DNA from: Paragorgia papillata
Lineage: Eukaryota > Cnidaria > Anthozoa > Scleralcyonacea > Coralliidae
Length of the DNA stretch: 64,000 bases
Reading direction: 5' to 3'
Assembly: GCA_035771165.1 (NCBI GenBank)
Contig: JAWNZC010000470.1
Coordinates: 3,696,501-3,760,500, forward strand
Shown: piece by piece, positions 62,001-64,000 of the stretch
Layout: each line of letters starts with the position of its first letter
Position numbering within the stretch: position 1 is the stretch's first letter
Notes under the pieces: generated by a model
Told to the model about the DNA's origin: nothing
Database searches by the model: none
What the model saw: the letters and a program-made list of their open reading frames with translations, nothing else
Program-made: the position numbers and the translations under genes

Positions 62001-63076
62001 TAGAAATCGAGCAAAACGCAAGTTCTCTGCTATTTGTTTGAACTTGAAAACTGACTTGTTTTGTTACTACTAGTCTATCACTATTAACAGAGAGTATCTA
62101 AAGATGACTTTGAAGTAGAGTAGAAATATTACAATTTCACAGCAGTTCCACTTGTTTTAACTCATATCTTGAGTTTTAATAATGGCATTATTTTTCGGAA
62201 TATGTTTTATTATTTACTTTTTAAAGTTGTCGGCTGCATGGTCATTGTTTTTATAAGCCAATCAGAAGGCAGAATTTGTAATAGTCCACTTAGTATTAAT
62301 TAGACAATAAGCCTTGTCCCGAGTGCTCTATATGCTTGAATAGAGCGACGCCGCGTTGCCTATTGCTCATGGATCACGTCGACGAGTTGTCCGATTGTTT
62401 CAGTGTCAACCACTGACCTATATATAACTGCGGGTCCTCGATACTTTTGTATTGCAAAAAATGTCCCTAATTTGGGATGACACCATCTTGTTAGGTCTTC
62501 TGATGGCTTAAAGTAACCAAAGTGTTGGCGACTCGCGTCGATAAACTCTTTTGGAGTAAAAAAAGGAGGCATGGAGAGAAACGTTTACACAGACATTTAA
62601 TTCCTTTCTAAAGTAAATTTTCTAAATTTGTAAATATACATTATAAATTTTACTCATCAGATATCTCAAGAACGAGATGAGATATGAATGAGGTGTAAAC
62701 GCAAAACGTTAGTATTTTAGGACTATTTTCAAACACGAGTGTTTATTTTAATTAAACTGAATTTTTGCTGCATAAGCACTTTAGTATATATTGTTTGTCA
62801 AGCCATGTGTTGTTTATCAGCGACCACTGTTGTTAGAACTTGCGAAATTTAAACTCCCAGCTGTAATGTCAAGGATATCGCCCACATTCATGCAGTGATT
62901 GACTGTACGCGATTGCTTTTGCAGGCTATGCATGCATGGCCCAGTGTGTTCGTTGAGCATGGCGCTTGATTAAAAATTGAAACAAACTTTATAGATGCTT
63001 TGATAAAGATTCAATAGAAGAAATTATAACAGCGTTGGAACAAGAGGGAAATGAATGGGCAAAATCTAAAATTGAT
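50019..63076 (+). CDS. HIBCH: 3-hydroxyisobutyryl-CoA hydrolase, mitochondrial (3' end off window)
   Basis: Twelve exons join in frame for 885 nt (295 codons). The enzyme hydrolyses 3-hydroxyisobutyryl-CoA to 3-hydroxyisobutyrate in valine breakdown in the mitochondrial matrix. The frame runs through crotonase-fold landmarks: [10 protein letters not shown], the oxyanion-hole region [46 protein letters not shown], and the active-site region [16 protein letters not shown]. That region holds the Glu and Asp spaced eight residues apart, as in human HIBCH (Glu169 and Asp177). A FFREEY segment and a [10 protein letters not shown] glycine cluster separate HIBCH from ordinary enoyl-CoA hydratases. 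The N-terminus is Arg/Lys-rich with no acidic residues, fitting a mitochondrial presequence. About 90 C-terminal residues lie to the right of the window. Introns host many repeats. Confidence 0.93.
50640..50930. repeat. ~114-bp tandem duplication with CACTTTTTCA...GGGTTA motif
   Basis: CTAATCACTTTTTCACGGGT near 50690 recurs as CTAATCACTTTTTCAGGGGT near 50804, followed each time by TCCCCCATACCCC and CCATATTTTCAGC. A third partial unit begins at 50645. The CCCTAACCCTAA strings are part of this unit, not telomeric. Confidence 0.8.
51297..51332 (+). CDS. HIBCH: HIBCH exon 2
   Basis: 12 codons ([12 protein letters not shown]) between acceptor TTTTAG and donor GTAAGT, phase 0 on both sides. Encodes the hinge between the presequence and the crotonase domain. 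Confidence 0.75.
52178..52200. repeat. Poly(G) tract, 23 bp
   Basis: Pure G run at the left of a segment rich in CGGATT/ATCCG motifs (52210-53460); the C-run at ~53471-53483 sits near its right end. The pair may mark the ends of one inserted element. Confidence 0.7.
52553..52845. repeat. Tandem duplication, ~185-bp period
   Basis: TTTTAGCATTATTGTGTAGC ... TGGAGGTTGAGAAACATATC occurs at ~52557 and again at ~52743. Confidence 0.85.
53869..53979 (+). CDS. HIBCH: HIBCH exon 3
   Basis: 37 codons, phase 0-0. Encodes [20 protein letters not shown] and [14 protein letters not shown], the first beta-strands of the crotonase fold. Donor GTATGT. Confidence 0.92.
53980..55057. other. HIBCH: HIBCH intron 3
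   Basis: Contains tRNA-like B-box strings GGTTCGAACCCTG (~54272) and GGTTGCGGGTTTGAGTCTCG (~54356), suggesting SINE remnants, and repeat family D copy 2. Confidence 0.55.
54486..54893. repeat. Dispersed repeat family D, copy 2
   Basis: AAGACGCTTGGGTCAGGCGT at the left and CCGAAACCTAGACTCGGTAT ... GTAGCCCAAGTAATT at the right correspond to the ends of 34970-35560 in reverse orientation. Confidence 0.65.
55058..55142 (+). CDS. HIBCH: HIBCH exon 4: CoA-binding and oxyanion-hole loop
   Basis: 28 codons plus one base. Encodes [20 protein letters not shown] then FCAGGDVR. The Gly-Gly-Asp loop forms part of the oxyanion hole. Donor GTAGAA is atypical. Confidence 0.92.
55318..55562. repeat. 18-bp minisatellite (CACACCACCATAAGTAGC), ~13 copies
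   Basis: In HIBCH intron 4. The period is a multiple of three, so open frames persist on both strands. Units differ by one or two bases. Confidence 0.95.
55685..55765 (+). CDS. HIBCH: HIBCH exon 5
   Basis: Phase 1-1, acceptor TTGTGTAG, donor GTGAGG. Encodes [20 protein letters not shown] then [14 protein letters not shown] is a family hallmark. Confidence 0.9.
55839..55891 (+). CDS. HIBCH: HIBCH exon 6
   Basis: Phase 1-0, acceptor TTGCAG, donor GTAAGT. Encodes [17 protein letters not shown], half of the glycine-rich oxyanion segment. Confidence 0.92.
56141..56255. repeat. Inverted-repeat element in HIBCH intron 6
   Basis: TAAGATTTATTTAGTATGCA-AATAACCCA mirrors TGGGTTATTTGCATATCAAA-CAAATCTTA; CATACGTCACA / TGTGACGTATG continue the arms. 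An AT dinucleotide tract precedes it. Confidence 0.85.
56465..56543 (+). CDS. HIBCH: HIBCH exon 7: catalytic Glu
   Basis: Phase 0-1. Encodes [20 protein letters not shown] then MPETAIG; the Glu of MPE corresponds to the catalytic glutamate. Confidence 0.93.
56797..56950 (+). repeat. Dispersed repeat family C, copy 2
   Basis: Same orientation as 4395-4600; shares TCTTAGCTGTGATCCGTGG, TGGAGCGCCTTT and CACGGCCACGTTGATCTGCG. Confidence 0.7.
57131..57208 (+). CDS. HIBCH: HIBCH exon 8: catalytic Asp
   Basis: Phase 1-1. Encodes [20 protein letters not shown] then FLALT; the Asp of PDVGG is the second active-site acid. Donor GTGATA. Confidence 0.92.
57992..58488. mobile_element. MITE with AAGGTGGCTCCATACA ends
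   Basis: AAGGTGGCTCCATACAATTT ... AAGTTTGAGAG mirrors CTCTCAAACTT ... AAACTGTATGGAGCCACCTT. A second nested pair (CTTGAAGTATGAGTAATCA / TTACTCATACTTCAAG) lies inside. No clear target duplication. Confidence 0.85.
58580..58763 (-). mobile_element. Family E MITE, partial copy 2
   Basis: The reverse complement matches 22152-22422: CTTCATTATACCAAAAATAC, GTGCACAAACGTGAACAAAA and the end CTAAGGACTATG. Confidence 0.65.
58833..58900 (+). CDS. HIBCH: HIBCH exon 9
   Basis: Phase 1-0. Encodes [20 protein letters not shown] then SEK, matching the segment after the LALTG strand. Donor GTTAGT. Confidence 0.9.
58990..59330. repeat. A-rich low-complexity segment
   Basis: Runs of AAATAAAATAAATAAATAAAT and AAAAGAAAAGAAATCG lie at ~59112-59215; the rest shows no gene. 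Confidence 0.8.
59515..59601 (+). CDS. HIBCH: HIBCH exon 10
   Basis: 29 codons, phase 0-0. Encodes [20 protein letters not shown] then QMLEVYHKN, in the variable helical region. Donor GTATGT. Confidence 0.88.
59871..60161. mobile_element. Family E MITE, intact copy with 31-bp perfect inverted repeats
   Basis: CATAGTCAATCGAGATATGG + TCTGGAAACTC at the left is exactly mirrored at the right. Direct repeats TTCGAGC flank it (59864-59870 and 60162-60168), a 7- to 8-bp target duplication inside family F. The interior is 291 bp overall and non-coding. Confidence 0.92.
60162..60223. repeat. Perfect 62-bp palindrome
   Basis: Reads outwards from AACGTT at 60190-60195; the arms TTCGAGCGAAGGCCC... and ...GGGCCTTCGCTCGAA are exact complements. 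It marks the fusion point of two family F copies. Confidence 0.95.
60473..60965 (+). repeat. Dispersed repeat family A, copy 2
   Basis: Same orientation as 1-470, including TTTTGACGG(A/T)TGACATTTTC, AAACTAGAAGATTCTTAG and the terminal hairpin GCATGGTTTTTCGTGCAATT / CGAAACCATGC. It carries a few small insertions compared with copy 1. Confidence 0.85.
61020..61145. repeat. (GTCC/GTTC/GTTT)n tetranucleotide repeat
   Basis: Imperfect GTCCGTCCGTTT and GTTCGTTC units in HIBCH intron 10. Confidence 0.9.
61335..61393 (+). CDS. HIBCH: HIBCH exon 11
   Basis: Phase 0-2, acceptor TTTTTTCCAG, donor GTATGT. Encodes [19 protein letters not shown], equivalent to the segment before the CF motif. Confidence 0.88.
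61394..62994. other. HIBCH: HIBCH intron 11
   Basis: Contains AACAATTAGACAAC ... GGACGAGTTGT motifs at 61850-61950 and 62300-62410, i.e. ends of the same element type as 33058-34986 and 36603-37630. An inverted pair, GGGAAGGTATTTCCATTTTGAC / GTCAAAATGGAAATACCTTCCC, lies at ~61527-61550 and ~61826-61848. No exon seen. Confidence 0.6.
62995..63076 (+). CDS. HIBCH: HIBCH exon 12 (last in window)
   Basis: Phase 2-0, acceptor CTTTATAG, donor GTGAGT. Encodes [20 protein letters not shown] then WAKSKID. Later exons should lie to the right of 64000. Confidence 0.9.
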
Positions 63077-63132
63077 GTGAGTAACCATACTTAAGGACAA
63101 TATAACGGTTAAAGGGTTATGAAGTGAAATTA

Positions 63133-63270
63133 AGAAATGGTTCATGGTTTGGCGTGCTCCATCGAGTTATGGATGCACGCGGGAGGTTCGGAGAGCACGA
63201 AAAAAGCGTATATAAGAGTTGGTCGGTCCATGCATAACTCAATGGAGCACGCTAGACCATGAACTATTTC
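63133..63270. repeat. Inverted-repeat element with GCGTGCTCCATCGAGTTATG arms
   Basis: AGAAATGGTTCATGGTTTGG ... GTGCTCCATCGAGTTATG mirrors GCATAACTCAATGGAGCACG ... CATGAACTATTTCT. A further arm copy lies at ~63380-63410. Confidence 0.8.
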
Positions 63271-64000
63271 TTTTATAACAGAGAATCAGACACAAAACAA
63301 CGGAAAACTATATTTAATTCACTGATTAAAAATTTAGAAATTAAAAATTAAAAGAGTTTCTCATTACGTTTGAAATTGCCGTGCTCCATCGAGTTATGGA
63401 GCACGCACGTTAGCCAATCAGAAACGCCGTTATACTATATCTATGTTATAAAACTGGTTGGCGCTTTTTGGTTTAGTGAAATGACAAGCATGACATGGCA
63501 GGAGCATTCACCAAAAATTTCAAGATAATCTGGTGTATAGTCTTCGAGCTGTTAATTCTCTAAGTTTGCTGCATAGCTATTTCATTTCTGGAGAAAATTG
63601 GGCTCTCATAACAATGTATGTTAGAGGTGTGCGTCGGACTGAATTGACCCCTTATAATCCGAGAGTTTGCCTAAACTATCGATCCGAATCCCGCCAATGA
63701 ATTCGATCCGATCCGAAGCCATAAAGTTGTGGTCCGATCCGATCCGAAAATAGCTGCTCAAATCCGATCCCAAGAAATGAAAACACCGGATATATGTTGC
63801 AACAGTTGCGCGAACTTTCCGAAAAGAAAACCAATGCACAAATAAATTTAAGAAAACTAATATACAATAATAATCTTATGCAATAATAGCCTTCATATGT
63901 TGTGCAATGTGCATACAACTAGTGAATTTGTTAATTTTGTGACAAAAACAATGACAAAAGTGAATCTAAAGCGAGTAAAAAAGTACAAAATTTGATCCGA
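63271..64000. other. HIBCH: HIBCH intron 12, to the window edge
   Basis: Between 63650 and 63775 the words GATCCGATCCGAA and CCGATCC recur several times, and the window ends in TTTGATCCGA. It looks like a short repeat family; no exon is recognised. Confidence 0.5.

Overview
The window is AT-rich, intron-rich animal DNA. Short exons have canonical GT/AG borders, the extracellular modules lie on phase 1-1 exons, and non-coding space is crowded with short inverted-repeat transposons and microsatellites. The gene content (an extracellular-matrix protein with EGF, thrombospondin type-1 and laminin-G-like modules, a mitochondrial 3-hydroxyisobutyryl-CoA hydrolase, Penelope-like and Mutator-like transposon debris) suits an early-branching metazoan, most likely a cnidarian such as a coral or sea anemone. 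That assignment is inference; no species was identified.

Layout. (1) 1.7-29.0 kb, minus strand: one long gene in fourteen recognised exons. It encodes a secreted protein with a signal peptide, an agrin-NtA/netrin-like N-terminal domain, a TSP1 repeat, a TSPN/laminin-G-like domain, a short linker, a second TSP1 and eight EGF repeats of one exon each. About 739 residues are visible and the 3' end runs off the left edge. (2) 29-38 kb: no host gene recognised; an array of nested inverted-repeat elements, including a ~0.5 kb inverted duplication whose second arm carries a later hAT-like insertion with an 8-bp target duplication. (3) 38.0-38.4 kb, plus strand: frameshifted C-terminal (GIY-YIG) fragment of a Penelope-like retroelement. 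(4) 39.8-44.5 kb, plus strand: remains of a P1B-type heavy-metal ATPase with zinc/cadmium-class features. Two introns are recognisable, but it has internal deletions and frameshifts and no recognised N-terminal half. (5) 45.9-46.2 kb, minus: broken transposase C-terminus, probably Mutator-like. (6) 50.0-63.1 kb, plus strand: HIBCH, twelve exons that join in frame for 295 codons; the last ~90 residues lie beyond the right edge.

The three host loci show no operon-like or pathway link. The ECM gene should act outside the cell, HIBCH in mitochondrial valine catabolism, and the ATPase copy, if it were intact, in metal export. Most of the remaining sequence is repeats: three ~230-bp Harbinger-type MITEs with TTA/TAA duplications, hAT-like elements, elements ending in ACCCCGTTTACAC with TTAG duplications, head-to-head palindromes, and 15-bp and 18-bp minisatellites whose periods are multiples of three and so create false open frames on both strands.
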